A stretch of DNA of 64,000 bases from Parasalinivibrio latis (GTDB lineage: Bacteria; Pseudomonadota; Gammaproteobacteria; Enterobacterales; Vibrionaceae): contig NZ_CP098812.1 in assembly GCF_036825535.1 (NCBI RefSeq), forward strand, positions 2,914,001-2,978,000. The letters run 5' to 3'. Below are positions 9,228-22,550 of this stretch, piece after piece. How positions within the stretch are numbered: position 1 is the stretch's first letter; every line of letters begins with the position of its first letter. The notes beneath the pieces are model-generated. The model saw only the letters and a list, made by a program, of their open reading frames with translations, was not told the origin of the DNA and made no database searches. The position numbers and the translations under genes were made by a program.

Positions 9228-9345
9228 GCCTGGCGATGTCCTACTCTCACATGGGGAGACCCCACACTACCATCGGCGCTATTGCGTTTCACTTCTGAGT
9301 TCGGCATGGGTTCAGGTGGAGCCACAATGCTATGGTCGCCAGACA
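9228..9345 (-). rRNA. rrf: 5S ribosomal RNA
   Basis: About 118 nt. The conserved core CCATGCCGAACTCAGAAGTG and the CGCCGATGGTAGTGTGGGG block are present, and the ends pair (GTCTGGCG with CGCCAGGC). It is the last gene of the rRNA operon. Ends are estimated from the terminal helix and may be off by a base or two. Confidence 0.95.
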
Positions 9346-9446
9346 AATTCGGTACAATCTTGAAAGCTGATGTCTTCTAGCGTGTTCTCTTACACATTCA
9401 AGATGTTTGATTCTCTTGAGTACGCACAAAACCCCTTGGGTGTTGT

Positions 9447-12337
<2,891 letters not shown>

Positions 12338-12593
12338 ATACAACCCGAAGGAGTTTCGAGTCATACGCGGACCAAGATTTGGTTTTCGCCGTACTCAAAT
12401 TGAGTTGTGCTTAAAGCACTACCAAAACACTTGAATGTGTTTGCTTTGAGAACTTGTTTGCTTTCGCAAACAATCCAATCTTTCGATTGAATTACTAGTC
12501 AGCTTTCCAGATTGTTAAAGAGCATGTGTTTCGGTGTCTACAGGAGACAAGGAACCACTTTCTAAGGACACTTTTGCAAATGCGCTTAAAGAG

Positions 12594-12669
12594 TGGTGGA
12601 GCTATGCGGGATCGAACCGCAGACCTCCTGCGTGCAAGGCAGGCGCTCTCCCAGCTGAGCTATAACCCC
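12594..12669 (-). tRNA. alaT: tRNA-Ala (anticodon TGC)
   Basis: A 76-nt tRNA with encoded CCA. The acceptor stem GGGGTTA/TAGCTCC, the D-arm GCTCAGCTGGGAGAGC, the anticodon loop CTTGCAC (anticodon TGC) and the T-arm GGTTCGATCC are all seen. It is the only tRNA in the 16S-23S spacer; no tRNA-Ile or tRNA-Glu is present. Confidence 0.97.
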
Positions 12670-12732
12670 AAAATCGGCACTCTTAACTTAAGACCTATGC
12701 AATCTGTGTGGACACTCATGAAGCAGTTTAGG

Positions 12733-14285
<1,553 letters not shown>

Positions 14286-14494
14286 AAGTTTTTTCAAACC
14301 CGAAGGTTTGGCTCAATGAATACTGATTCTATTTGTCTCCGCTTTTTAGAAAAAAGCAGAAGCAAAAAATCTATTTTCATAGATAGAATTGACTGTGCCG
14401 ATATTCCTTTTCAGGAATCTCGTTTGGTCACTCGATTCATTGAATAAATCTTTTATTCTGTTTCAACGAGTGCCCACACAGATTGCATGGTCAA

Positions 14495-14507
14495 ATTGTT
14501 AAAGAGC
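14495..14507 (-). promoter_or_regulatory. rRNA leader boxA antitermination element
   Basis: The minus strand reads GCTCTTTAACAAT, the canonical rRNA boxA bound by NusB/NusE, followed by the conserved leader text TCTGTGTGGGCACTCG. A second copy of the motif occurs in the 16S-23S spacer (around 12511-12524). Confidence 0.9.
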
Positions 14508-14535
14508 GTTGCTTATCTCACTAAGCAGGCTGGGG

Positions 14536-14563
14536 ATTCTATCTCACCCAGCTGGCGTGTCAA
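14536..14563 (-). promoter_or_regulatory. rRNA operon promoter P2
   Basis: On the minus strand, a perfect -35 TTGACA (14558-14563), a 16-bp spacer and -10 TAGAAT (14536-14541) are followed by a C-rich stretch. It lies about 70 bp downstream of P1, the usual tandem rrn arrangement. Confidence 0.88.
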
Positions 14564-14614
14564 GCACTTTCGCTTGCCGCCCGTTGTCGCGGTTTGTCGT
14601 GACAACGGAGGCGA

Positions 14615-14642
14615 ATTATAGGGAGTTAATTTTATCTGACAA
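14615..14642 (-). promoter_or_regulatory. rRNA operon promoter P1
   Basis: On the minus strand, -35 TTGTCA (14637-14642), a 16-bp spacer and -10 TATAAT (14615-14620) are followed by a GC-rich discriminator (CGCC) typical of stringently controlled promoters. The A/T-rich tract at 14643-14700 could be an UP element with Fis sites, but this was not verified. Confidence 0.88.
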
Positions 14643-14744
14643 CCCTAAAATGCAAAAATTCCACAAAAAGATGTTCAATCGGACAAAAATAAACCAATCC
14701 GGTTCATTTACACCCTATTCGAGCCATTTATTACATATATATAA

Positions 14745-14771
14745 AAGAAAACCCGGCGATGAGCCGGGTGT
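14745..14771 (-). terminator. Terminator of gmhB
   Basis: Minus-strand hairpin ACCCGGC/GCCGGGT (14751-14757 with 14763-14769), followed by a T-rich tail, just past the gmhB stop and before the rrn promoters. Confidence 0.8.
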
Positions 14772-14787
14772 TATTAGCATAGAACGG

Positions 14788-15336
14788 TTACTTCAGCGCT
14801 TTTGGCACGTCAGCAATGCTATTGAGCACCATAGTGGCCAGAGACTCACCTTCTTCAGTAACTGGCTTGCCGGTACGAACCAGAACCCGGGTACCAACAC
14901 CAGCTGCAATAGCCGCTTTCATATCATCTGTTTTGTCACCGACCATTACCGAGTTCGCCATATCAATATTCAGGAACTCACGGGCAGACTCAAACATGCC
15001 TGGCTTAGGTTTGCGACAGTCGCAATCCACTTTATATTTGCCTTCACCTTTTTCTGCATGGTGTGGGCAATAATAAATGCCGTCAAAATCCACGCCTTTA
15101 TCGGCAAAGTTCCAGTCCATCCATTCGGTCAGGCTGATAAATTCATCTTCGGTATAGTAGCCACGCGCAATCCCTGCCTGATTGGTTACCAGCACCAGCA
15201 GGTAGCCCATTTCTTTCAATTGACGGCATGCTTCGAATACACCTTCAACATATTCAAAGTCGTCAATCTTGTGTACGTAACCGTGATCAATGTTAATGAC
15301 GCCATCACGATCAAGAAAAACAGCAGGTTTGGTCAA
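14788..15336 (-). CDS. gmhB: D-glycero-beta-D-manno-heptose 1,7-bisphosphate 7-phosphatase
   Basis: A HAD-family phosphatase of 182 residues that makes the ADP-heptose precursor for the LPS inner core. The nucleophile motif FLDRDG carries D9 and D11, TNQAGIARG is motif II, and the zinc loop CPHH...CDCRKP and VGDKTDD (motif IV) are present. I place the start at TTG 15336 (LTKPAVFLDRDG), because GAGG lies 8 bases upstream and the E. coli protein begins at the same point. The upstream in-frame ATGs would add non-homologous residues. It is divergent from trmO. Confidence 0.93.
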   Translation of the reverse strand: MTKPAVFLDRDGVINIDHGYVHKIDDFEYVEGVFEACRQLKEMGYLLVLVTNQAGIARGYYTEDEFISLTEWMDWNFADKGVDFDGIYYCPHHAEKGEGKYKVDCDCRKPKPGMFESAREFLNIDMANSVMVGDKTDDMKAAIAAGVGTRVLVRTGKPVTEEGESLATMVLNSIADVPKALK

Positions 15337-15465
15337 GGTTATATCCTCATGAATTATTGTCTTGCCGATTATGGCACGCATTACGATATCATTCACGCAT
15401 ATCGGCATGAACTGAAAGCCGGGTGATACGCCACGATATACCCGCCAGAGAGTACCTTACACAAT

Positions 15466-16170
15466 ATGAATCATCAGATAACACCAGTAGGTTATGTCCG
15501 TTCTCCCTATAAGGAAAAATTCGCCGTCCCGCGGCAACCGGGCTTAGTTACCAGCGCCAAGTCAGAGATCGTTCTCTGTGGGGAAGCAAATAATGAGGAA
15601 TCTGTCCGGGGAATAACCCAGTTCTCTCATCTTTGGCTGTTGTTCCTGTTTGACCAAAATATCGATAAAGGCTGGACGCCTACAGTCAGACCTCCACGGC
15701 TTGGCGGTAATGAACGTATAGGTGTTTTTGCCAGCAGGGCAACGTTCCGCCCAAATGCTATCGGTATGTCAGCGGTAGAGCTTAAAGGCATAAGAAAGGA
15801 TGGGAACCAGGTAATTATTGAATTAGGTAATGTCGATCTGGTCGATGGCACGCCCATCATCGATATAAAGCCTTATATCCCCTACTCTGACTCACTTCCG
15901 ACTGCGATAGGCGGTTTTGCTTCAGACGCACCTGCCACGCTTCCCGTTTCATTTTCTGAATCAGCCATTGTTTTTTTGGACAAGCAGGATGAGAGTGGTA
16001 ACCAAAAGCAGGTTATTACTGAGGTTCTGGCTCAAGATCCCCGACCGGCATATAAAAAGAAGGGAGTCGATAATAAGGTCTATGCTGTCAACCTGTTCAA
16101 CTATAATGTGCGTTTTCAAGTGTCCGATGACGGTATTGTGGTAACTGACATCGAATTCTTTGGCGAATAG
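15466..16170 (+). CDS. trmO: tRNA (N6-threonylcarbamoyladenosine37-N6)-methyltransferase TrmO (TsaA)
   Basis: A 234-residue protein of the TsaA/TrmO family, which N6-methylates t6A37 of tRNA-Thr(GGU) using SAM. Conserved landmarks are IGFVRSPYKEKFAVPRQPG-like text at the N-terminus, SHLWLLFLFD, FASRATFRPNAIGMS, VDLVDGTPIIDIKPYIPYSDS and a C-terminal DPRPAY. It is immediately upstream of proS, as in E. coli (where rcsF intervenes; none is seen here). Confidence 0.93.
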   Translation: MNHQITPVGYVRSPYKEKFAVPRQPGLVTSAKSEIVLCGEANNEESVRGITQFSHLWLLFLFDQNIDKGWTPTVRPPRLGGNERIGVFASRATFRPNAIGMSAVELKGIRKDGNQVIIELGNVDLVDGTPIIDIKPYIPYSDSLPTAIGGFASDAPATLPVSFSESAIVFLDKQDESGNQKQVITEVLAQDPRPAYKKKGVDNKVYAVNLFNYNVRFQVSDDGIVVTDIEFFGE

Positions 16171-16231
16171 CCATCCGGCTGTTAGAATTTCGCCCTTAAC
16201 GTCAACTCATGTGATTAATGGATAGCATCAA

Positions 16232-17947
16232 ATGCGTACCAGTAACTACCTTCTTTCTACCCTGAAGGAGACTCCAAGTGATGCAGAAGTCATCAGCCAC
16301 AAACTGATGCTTCGTGCAGGTATGATCCGCAAACTGGCTTCAGGTCTTTATACCTGGCTGCCGACCGGTGTTCGTGTTCTGCGCAAGGTTGAAAACATTG
16401 TGCGTGAAGAAATGAACAACGCCGGAGCTGTTGAAACTCTGATGCCTGTGGTTCAGCCCTCAGAACTGTGGATGGAAACCGGCCGCTGGGACAAGTTTGG
16501 CCCGGAACTGCTGCGCATTTCTGACCGTCATGAGCGTCCATTTGTACTGGGTCCGACTCACGAAGAAGTGATCACCGACATGGTTCGCAATGAGGTGAAG
16601 TCTTACAAGCAACTTCCTCTGAACCTGTACCAAATTCAGACTAAATTCCGTGATGAAGTTCGCCCACGTTTCGGTGTAATGCGTTCCCGCGAATTCATCA
16701 TGAAAGACGCTTACAGCTTTGACCTGGATAAAGAAGGCCTGCAAAAGACCTACGAAACCATGCACAAAGCCTACTGCGCTATCTTTGACCGCATGGGTCT
16801 GGATTACCGCCCAGTACTGGCTGACACCGGTGCGATCGGCGGTTCTGCTTCTCACGAATTCCACGTACTGGCAAACAGTGGTGAAGACCTGATCGCCTTC
16901 TCTACTGAATCAGATTACGCTGCAAACATTGAAATGGCAGAAGCTGTTGCACCTGCCGGCGAACGAGCAGCACCATCTGAAGAGATGCGCACAGTTGATA
17001 CACCAAATGCCAAAACCATTGCAGAGTTGGTTGAGCAGTTCAACCTGCCGATTGAAAAGACTGTAAAGACACTGTTTGTCAGAGCTTCTGATGCTGTTGA
17101 ATCGGATCTCGTTGCCCTGCTGGTTCGTGGCGATCACGAACTGAACGAGATCAAGGCTGAGAAACTGCCACAAGTTGAAGCACCACTGCAGTTTGCAACA
17201 GAAGAAGAGATCCGTGCAATTGTTAACGCGGGTCCCGGCTCACTTGGCCCTGTTAACCTGACCGTACCATTTATCGTTGACCGCAGCGTAGCGGCAATGA
17301 GCGACTTTGGTGCCGGTGCCAACATCGACGACAAGCACTTCTTCGGTATCAACTGGGGTCGTGACGTTGAACTGGGCGAAGTTGCTGACATTCGCAACGT
17401 TATGGAAGGCGACCTCAGCCCTTGTGGTAAAGGCACGCTCCAGCTCAAGCGCGGCATCGAAGTTGGTCATATCTTCCAACTGGGTAACAACTACTCAGAA
17501 AAGATGAATGCCGGTGTTCTGGGTGCTGATGGCAAGAACGTCATCATGGAAATGGGTTGTTACGGTATCGGTGTTACCCGTGTGGTCGCTGCTGCTATTG
17601 AACAAAACCATGACGACAACGGTATTATCTGGCCTGATGCAATTGCACCATTTACTGTTGCCATTGTTCCAATGAACATGCACAAATCTGAGCGTGTACG
17701 CGAAGCTGCTGAAAAGCTCTATGCTGACCTGCAAGCAGCCGGTGTAGAAGTTATGTTCGACGATCGTAAGGAACGCCCTGGTGTTATGCTGGCTGATATC
17801 GAACTTATCGGTATCCCTCACATGGTTATTATCGGTGAACGCAGCATGGACGAAGGTGTATTCGAGTATAAGAATCGCCGTCAGGGTGAAAAGCAGCCTG
17901 TGGAAATGGCCAATATGGTTAACCATATTCTCAGCCAGTTGAAGTAA
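16232..17947 (+). CDS. proS: Prolyl-tRNA synthetase (bacterial type, with editing domain)
   Basis: A 571-residue class II synthetase. It begins MRTSNYLLSTLKETPSDAE. Motif 2 appears as TKFRDEVRPRFGVMRSREFIMKDAYSF. An inserted editing domain (about 220-400) removes Ala mischarged onto tRNA-Pro. Motif 3 is near GCYGIGVTR, and the C-terminal anticodon-binding domain follows (TVAIVPMNMHKSE, DDRKERPGVMLADIELIGIPH). Length matches E. coli (572). A strong terminator follows. Confidence 0.98.
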   Translation: MRTSNYLLSTLKETPSDAEVISHKLMLRAGMIRKLASGLYTWLPTGVRVLRKVENIVREEMNNAGAVETLMPVVQPSELWMETGRWDKFGPELLRISDRHERPFVLGPTHEEVITDMVRNEVKSYKQLPLNLYQIQTKFRDEVRPRFGVMRSREFIMKDAYSFDLDKEGLQKTYETMHKAYCAIFDRMGLDYRPVLADTGAIGGSASHEFHVLANSGEDLIAFSTESDYAANIEMAEAVAPAGERAAPSEEMRTVDTPNAKTIAELVEQFNLPIEKTVKTLFVRASDAVESDLVALLVRGDHELNEIKAEKLPQVEAPLQFATEEEIRAIVNAGPGSLGPVNLTVPFIVDRSVAAMSDFGAGANIDDKHFFGINWGRDVELGEVADIRNVMEGDLSPCGKGTLQLKRGIEVGHIFQLGNNYSEKMNAGVLGADGKNVIMEMGCYGIGVTRVVAAAIEQNHDDNGIIWPDAIAPFTVAIVPMNMHKSERVREAAEKLYADLQAAGVEVMFDDRKERPGVMLADIELIGIPHMVIIGERSMDEGVFEYKNRRQGEKQPVEMANMVNHILSQLK

Positions 17948-17967
17948 TCTGCGATCCACTTATGAAG

Positions 17968-17995
17968 CGGGCTCAGTTTTGAGCCCGTTTTTATT
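17968..17995 (+). terminator. Terminator of proS
   Basis: Stem CGGGCTCA/TGAGCCCG (17968-17975 with 17980-17987), followed by a T-rich run, 20 bp after the proS stop codon. Confidence 0.92.
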
Positions 17996-18086
17996 TCCTC
18001 ACCTGCATTCACATTTCCCCTAATTAGTCCGGCAAACTGCTGAATATTCGCTCAAAATAACAACATATTATGAGCAGGATTTCGCT

Positions 18087-19220
18087 ATGTCTGACGGTCA
18101 GCAGAAAAATATGGCTCTTCTTCTTACCGGTGGTGGTGCTCGCGCGTCATACCAGGTAGGCGTCATGAAAGCGATTTCGGAATGGTATCCGAGAGTCCAC
18201 CCTAGCCCCTTCACTATTTTCTGTGGCACATCGGCAGGTGCAATCAATGCCACGGCTCTTGCCTGCTACGCGTCATCTTTTCGACTCGGCGTCAAAAAAT
18301 TGGCATGGCTGTGGGGCCGATTACATACAAATACCGTATTCTCAGCTACCCCCGGGGGAATGATTTCCTACCTTGGCAGGCAGGGATTCGCCCGTTTACA
18401 GTCAGGTTGCGAGCAGCCTCCCCCTTTCGGACTCTTGAATAACCGCCCATTGCGGGAGTTGCTGAATTCCGTACTTAACTACCGTCGACTGGACAACAAT
18501 ATTCACCATAACCATCTAAAAGCACTAGCCATTACAGCTGCAAGCTACCGACGGGGCATATCTGTTACCTTTTTTCAGGGAGACGGTGATATTCCCCCTT
18601 GGTCGCGGGCAAAGTCTGTTGGGGAACAGACCTTGATCAACACAGAACATTTGCTTGCATCGTCTGCTATCCCTCTGGTATTCCCCGCGTCAAAAATAGG
18701 TAACGATTTTTACGGCGATGGCTCTATCCACCAACTCGCCCCTTTGCGCCCTGGATTAAAATTAGGGGCTGAAAAGATGCTAATCATCGACATGGCAACG
18801 AAACCCCAGATCAAACCCGGAGGCAAACTTCCGCCACCAGGGCTTGCCACACTGGGAGGACACCTGATGGATGCGATATTCAGTGACACCATGGCAGCAG
18901 ATCTAGAGCTTCTTGAGCGTACAAACGACCTGATTAGAGAAATTCCCGATGAACGGGCAAAGGAACTGGGACTCAGAACTATAGATACCTGTCATTTATC
19001 TCCCTCCATTCCCTTGGAAGACTTTGTCCCAGACAATTATTGTAAAATGCCTGCAGCCTCTCGGGTTTTTATGAAATTTCTGGGAATTAGCCCCAAAGAG
19101 GACGCCAGTATTACCAGCTATCTTCTCTTCGAACCTGACTACATTAAGGAACTAATGTCTCTAGGTTACGACGATGCACATAAAAACGAACAAATTTTAC
19201 GCAATTTCTTACATTTGTGA
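18087..19220 (+). CDS. Patatin-like phospholipase
   Basis: A 377-residue patatin-fold hydrolase. It has the oxyanion motif GGGARA at 15-20, the nucleophile elbow GTSAG with Ser49, and the catalytic Asp211 in DGS (most patatins have DGG or DGA). This Ser-Asp dyad hydrolyses acyl lipids. No signal peptide is visible, so it is likely cytoplasmic or membrane-peripheral. The C-terminal half (about 255-377) does not match a domain I recognise. AGGA precedes the start. It appears to be a single gene between proS and a diguanylate cyclase. Confidence 0.88.
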   Translation: MSDGQQKNMALLLTGGGARASYQVGVMKAISEWYPRVHPSPFTIFCGTSAGAINATALACYASSFRLGVKKLAWLWGRLHTNTVFSATPGGMISYLGRQGFARLQSGCEQPPPFGLLNNRPLRELLNSVLNYRRLDNNIHHNHLKALAITAASYRRGISVTFFQGDGDIPPWSRAKSVGEQTLINTEHLLASSAIPLVFPASKIGNDFYGDGSIHQLAPLRPGLKLGAEKMLIIDMATKPQIKPGGKLPPPGLATLGGHLMDAIFSDTMAADLELLERTNDLIREIPDERAKELGLRTIDTCHLSPSIPLEDFVPDNYCKMPAASRVFMKFLGISPKEDASITSYLLFEPDYIKELMSLGYDDAHKNEQILRNFLHL

Positions 19221-19310
19221 ACTTTACCCCTTCTTAATACGTAACTTCTCAATTAGACTGGCGCGTAACTTGCTATCTCGGAAGTAGGCTGTCGAGAACT
19301 TGGTGTAAGC

Positions 19311-20171
19311 ATGGATAAGCGAAACGTCAAACCACAACCTGAGCATTTACCAACACCCAGAGTTATACCTTTGGGGGCTGACCAGCGCCTGCTGATCCTG
19401 CAAAAGCTTCAGGGAAAACTGGATATCGAGGTTTTGCTGGAGGTTTATACCAAAGAGCTGGAAAAGCACATCGACATCAGCCGCTTGATCTGGGAATACA
19501 ATGATACCTGCTCCATTGTCCGCCGAGGCATCAGTGCCTCATGCCGGCAGACCTTTGCCATTAAATTTGGCGACACGCCTTTAGGTGTCCTCCAATACAG
19601 CACCCCCTATAAGCTGGATCGTGATGAAATCTCAATGATTCACACGTTTCACCGCCTTATCGCCGGTCCGCTGGCAAATGCGATTGAATACGGCAGGGTG
19701 AAGAGCATGGCTCTGCAGGATTACCTGACAGGCCTTGGTAACCGTACCAGCTTCGAACAGGACACTAACAAAAGTATTGCCATTTGTGAGCGCCAGGATA
19801 TTGGTCTCGTACTGATTATGTTCGATATGAACAACTTTAAGCAGGTCAATGACACCTATGGCCACCTTGATGGTGACAAGGTATTACGTCGATTCTCGCA
19901 AATCTTAAAAGAAGCAGTACGGACAACAGATACCGTTTATCGGTTAGGTGGTGACGAATTTGCCGCACTCTTGCAACCAGCCAGTGAGGAGTCCGCAGCT
20001 GTCGTTCTTCGCAGGGTTCAGCATTTGGTTAAACATGACCGCATGCTAAACAGCTACGGCATTGGTTCTGCATGTGGCTTTGCTGAGTATAGAAAAGGGG
20101 ATAACCTTATTGCCCTTTATGAGCGTGCTGACCGCCTTCTCTATAAGCACAAACGCAAACAGAAAAGCTGA
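19311..20171 (+). CDS. Diguanylate cyclase with N-terminal GAF-like sensor region
   Basis: A 286-residue protein. The C-terminal GGDEF domain (about 130-286) is intact: DYLTGLGNR at its entry, FDMNNFKQVND for metal binding, and RLGGDEF with the signature at 213-217. An RxxD inhibitory site (R204-D207) sits five residues before the signature, so product inhibition by cyclic-di-GMP is expected. The N-terminal 125 residues lack transmembrane segments and look like a small GAF-type sensor. It should make cyclic-di-GMP in the cytoplasm; the input signal is unknown. Confidence 0.88.
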   Translation: MDKRNVKPQPEHLPTPRVIPLGADQRLLILQKLQGKLDIEVLLEVYTKELEKHIDISRLIWEYNDTCSIVRRGISASCRQTFAIKFGDTPLGVLQYSTPYKLDRDEISMIHTFHRLIAGPLANAIEYGRVKSMALQDYLTGLGNRTSFEQDTNKSIAICERQDIGLVLIMFDMNNFKQVNDTYGHLDGDKVLRRFSQILKEAVRTTDTVYRLGGDEFAALLQPASEESAAVVLRRVQHLVKHDRMLNSYGIGSACGFAEYRKGDNLIALYERADRLLYKHKRKQKS

Positions 20172-20230
20172 TTTAGCGCCTTCCTTTCAATCCGGTACAA
20201 TACACGCTGTTCAACAACCGGAGCTTTCCT

Positions 20231-20437
20231 ATGAAAATAACCAACAGCTGTGAGCTGGTGCGTAAAGCCTATGCTGAAATTGGCAGCGGTGACCAGGGGT
20301 ACATCCCTAAAGCTATTACCTGTGCATTCAAAACCCTCAATGACATTGCCGCTGATTCCTCTCTTTCTTTGGAAACCCGCGAGCAAGCTGCCTTTGCCGC
20401 AGCTAACCTTCTTATCAGCGACTACCGGGACGAATAA
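20231..20437 (+). CDS. yaeP: UPF0253 family protein YaeP
   Basis: A 68-residue protein resembling E. coli YaeP: CELVRKAYAEIGSGDQGYIP at the N-terminus and AAFAAANLLISDY at the C-terminus. A GGAG ribosome-binding site precedes it. Its stop overlaps the start of the next gene by one base (TAATG), which suggests coupling. Function is unknown. In E. coli it lies near tilS and proS, as here. Confidence 0.88.
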   Translation: MKITNSCELVRKAYAEIGSGDQGYIPKAITCAFKTLNDIAADSSLSLETREQAAFAAANLLISDYRDE

Positions 20438-20625
20438 TGGACCTCAAAAACTTTGCGAACATGGATCCGGTGATGCTGATGAGCATCGTAAACATGAAGT
20501 TGCGGGATGAATTCACCGATCTTGACGACCTAACCCGCTATTTCGATATTGACCCAGAGGCACTGAAAAACAAGCTTGCAGAAGCGGGGTTTGAATACCT
20601 TCCGGAATCCAAGCAGTTCCGGTAA
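20437..20625 (+). CDS. DUF4250 family small protein
   Basis: A 62-residue protein with MDPVMLMSIVNMKLRDEFTDLDDL and an EAGFEY/LPESKQFR C-terminus, fitting DUF4250, a family often next to yaeP in vibrios. The predicted fold is a small helical bundle. Function is unknown. It is translationally coupled to yaeP by a one-base overlap. Confidence 0.78.
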   Translation: MDLKNFANMDPVMLMSIVNMKLRDEFTDLDDLTRYFDIDPEALKNKLAEAGFEYLPESKQFR

Positions 20626-20634
20626 ACACGGAAA

Positions 20635-20665
20635 TAAGAAAGCCGCAATCAATGCGGCTTTCTTA
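20635..20665. terminator. Bidirectional terminator between DUF4250 and the cytochrome c gene
   Basis: A perfect 13-bp stem (TAAGAAAGCCGCA with TGCGGCTTTCTTA, loop ATCAA), A/T-rich at the base on both sides, lies between convergent genes. Confidence 0.88.
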
Positions 20666-20681
20666 AATCAGTACGGACAAA

Positions 20682-20993
20682 TTACTTCATAGACGCGAAG
20701 TAAGCAGCCACATTCTCCATATCCTGATCACTCAGCATTGACGCTTGAGGCTTCATTATCATAGCCTGAGGTCCGGTACGTTCGCCGTTCTTGTAAGCCT
20801 TCAGTGCTGATACCAGATACTGTTCATTTTGACCTTTCAGATTTGGGTAACCCGGGATCAACGCAATACCGTCGGCACCGTGACAGGCGGCACACACCGC
20901 GGCCTTTGCTTTTCCGGCTGCAGCATCACCAGCAGCCATTGCCGGGGACGCCACTATAATCGCCGCCATGGCAAGAGAATAAATGCTCTTCAT
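20682..20993 (-). CDS. Small periplasmic c-type cytochrome
   Basis: A 103-residue protein with a Sec signal peptide (cleavage near PAMA-AGDA). One haem-binding CxxCH motif sits at residues 34-38 (CAACH). Downstream IPGYPNLKGQNEQYLVSALKAYKNGERTGPQ and the Met-rich segment supplying the distal ligand are typical of cytochrome c4/c5-like electron carriers. It probably feeds a terminal oxidase or another periplasmic redox enzyme; the partner is unknown. Confidence 0.9.
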   Translation of the reverse strand: MKSIYSLAMAAIIVASPAMAAGDAAAGKAKAAVCAACHGADGIALIPGYPNLKGQNEQYLVSALKAYKNGERTGPQAMIMKPQASMLSDQDMENVAAYFASMK

Positions 20994-21103
20994 CGCTTCC
21001 TCGCATATTTAGTCTATGAATATACCCAAGCGGCTTCAGCATCATTTTCTTGGAAAAGTTGCTTGGGTATTGCGGAAAATCACCATAAATTGTTGCACAC
21101 AAA

Positions 21104-22429
21104 TTAACGATTTACAGTTGTATAGCCTGATTTATGCCACAGAAGATCACATTGATTGCCGCTTCCGTGATCCGTAACAAACAAGCCCGCAACGGCTGCA
21201 ACTTCATCTCCAAATAACACGATGGGCGTGCGTCTTCTCAGCCAACTGGGTACCCCATATTCCTGAAATAGCTTTTTGAGTTTGCGCGAGCCCCCCCGTC
21301 CAACAGGCTTGGCTGACAGTCCAGATGGTTCAAACATCACGCGTACAGTTTCACCATTTACCGGCAATCTCAGGTTTCCACCCGCTTTGGGGAAAAGGGA
21401 CAACATTCCCAAGCCGTCGGGTAATTCAGTTACCTGGGATAAAGAAAGGTAGCTCTGCCAGAGTGAAATGTCCTTTACCTGATGAACCAGGTAAAGCCTC
21501 CCCTGAAAACGCCTTATCTGCCACTCCCCAATCCCCAGCAGCGGGTTGGCGTCTTCTGCTGCAGGAATGACACTGTCAAAAAGCTCAAGAAGTTGTGCCT
21601 GGCTCGGTACAATACAGGCTTCTTGCTTGATCCACCGCCTGACAATCTGTTGTGCAACCTGACGAGAGTTCCAGCTCAGACCAGCCAAATCCAAACTGCC
21701 ATCAGGCCAAACTATCTCATTCATCTTGCCGACAATGAGTTCATCGATAACAGATTCCTGCTCAGAACAAAGCGTAATCGTTCGCTTAACTGCCTTGTGG
21801 AAACCAGGCCAACGCGCTGATAATCCCGGCAAGATTTCATTACGCAAGAAATTTCGGTCAAAGCGGCTGTCCTGGTTACTCTCATCCTCAATCCAATCCA
21901 GCCCCTGTTGTTCAGCAAAACTGACAATATCCTGTCGTCGCACATGCAATAAAGGGCGAACCAAAGTTCCGTTGGAAAACTGGCGGGATTCAGGCATTGC
22001 AGCCAATCCGGCAGGGCCACTGCCCCGCTTTAATGCCAGGAAAAAGGTTTCCACCTGATCATCAGCATGCTGCCCAGTAAGTAAAATCGCCCCGGGTTTT
22101 AAATGTTTCGCAATTGCATCATAGCGGGCCTGGCGCGCGGCATTTTCCAGGCTCTCACCCTCTTTTTTCAGTGTGACCCTTTCAATGTGGATCGGCATTG
22201 CTGAATCATCCGCCCAACGCTCGCACAGAGATACCCAACTATCAGCATTGCTGCTCAAACCATGATGGACATGAACCAGCAAATACTCATGCTGTGGATG
22301 AGTGTCCCGATAAACGCATAACAGCTCCAACATCACCCGGGAATCAACGCCCCCACTGAAAGCCAGGACAATCTGGCGTGGGCTCGGGCTGTACTTGTTA
22401 AGCACGGATTCAAAAGAGGAAAATAACAT
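21104..22429 (-). CDS. tilS: tRNA(Ile)-lysidine synthase
   Basis: A 441-residue protein. The N-type ATP pyrophosphatase P-loop SGGVDS lies at 25-30, followed by VHVHHGLS, GQHADDQVETFFLALKRGSGPAGL and the tRNA-recognition block ESNQDSRFDRNFLR. The C-terminal domain contains GGSRKLKKLFQEYGVPSWLR. It converts the wobble C34 of tRNA-Ile(CAU) to lysidine and is normally essential. I chose ATG 22429 because upstream residues are not family-like; an alternative start at 22468 cannot be excluded. Confidence 0.96.
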   Translation of the reverse strand: MLFSSFESVLNKYSPSPRQIVLAFSGGVDSRVMLELLCVYRDTHPQHEYLLVHVHHGLSSNADSWVSLCERWADDSAMPIHIERVTLKKEGESLENAARQARYDAIAKHLKPGAILLTGQHADDQVETFFLALKRGSGPAGLAAMPESRQFSNGTLVRPLLHVRRQDIVSFAEQQGLDWIEDESNQDSRFDRNFLRNEILPGLSARWPGFHKAVKRTITLCSEQESVIDELIVGKMNEIVWPDGSLDLAGLSWNSRQVAQQIVRRWIKQEACIVPSQAQLLELFDSVIPAAEDANPLLGIGEWQIRRFQGRLYLVHQVKDISLWQSYLSLSQVTELPDGLGMLSLFPKAGGNLRLPVNGETVRVMFEPSGLSAKPVGRGGSRKLKKLFQEYGVPSWLRRRTPIVLFGDEVAAVAGLFVTDHGSGNQCDLLWHKSGYTTVNR

Positions 22430-22494
22430 CAGGATGTTCCGCGAATGGGTTTGGCAATATGATAGCAAATAGCATGATAGTCAGTATAAACCGT

Positions 22495-22530
22495 ATAAAA
22501 AACGGGACCTTCAATCAGGTCCCGTTTCTT
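22495..22530 (-). terminator. Terminator of accA (end of the envelope superoperon)
   Basis: Minus strand: AACGGGACCT/AGGTCCCGTT stem with a TTTTTT tail, 20 bp past the accA stop. It marks the end of the 19-kb minus-strand gene run and the start of tilS. Confidence 0.9.
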
Positions 22531-22550
22531 AACTCAATACTAATGCCGAA

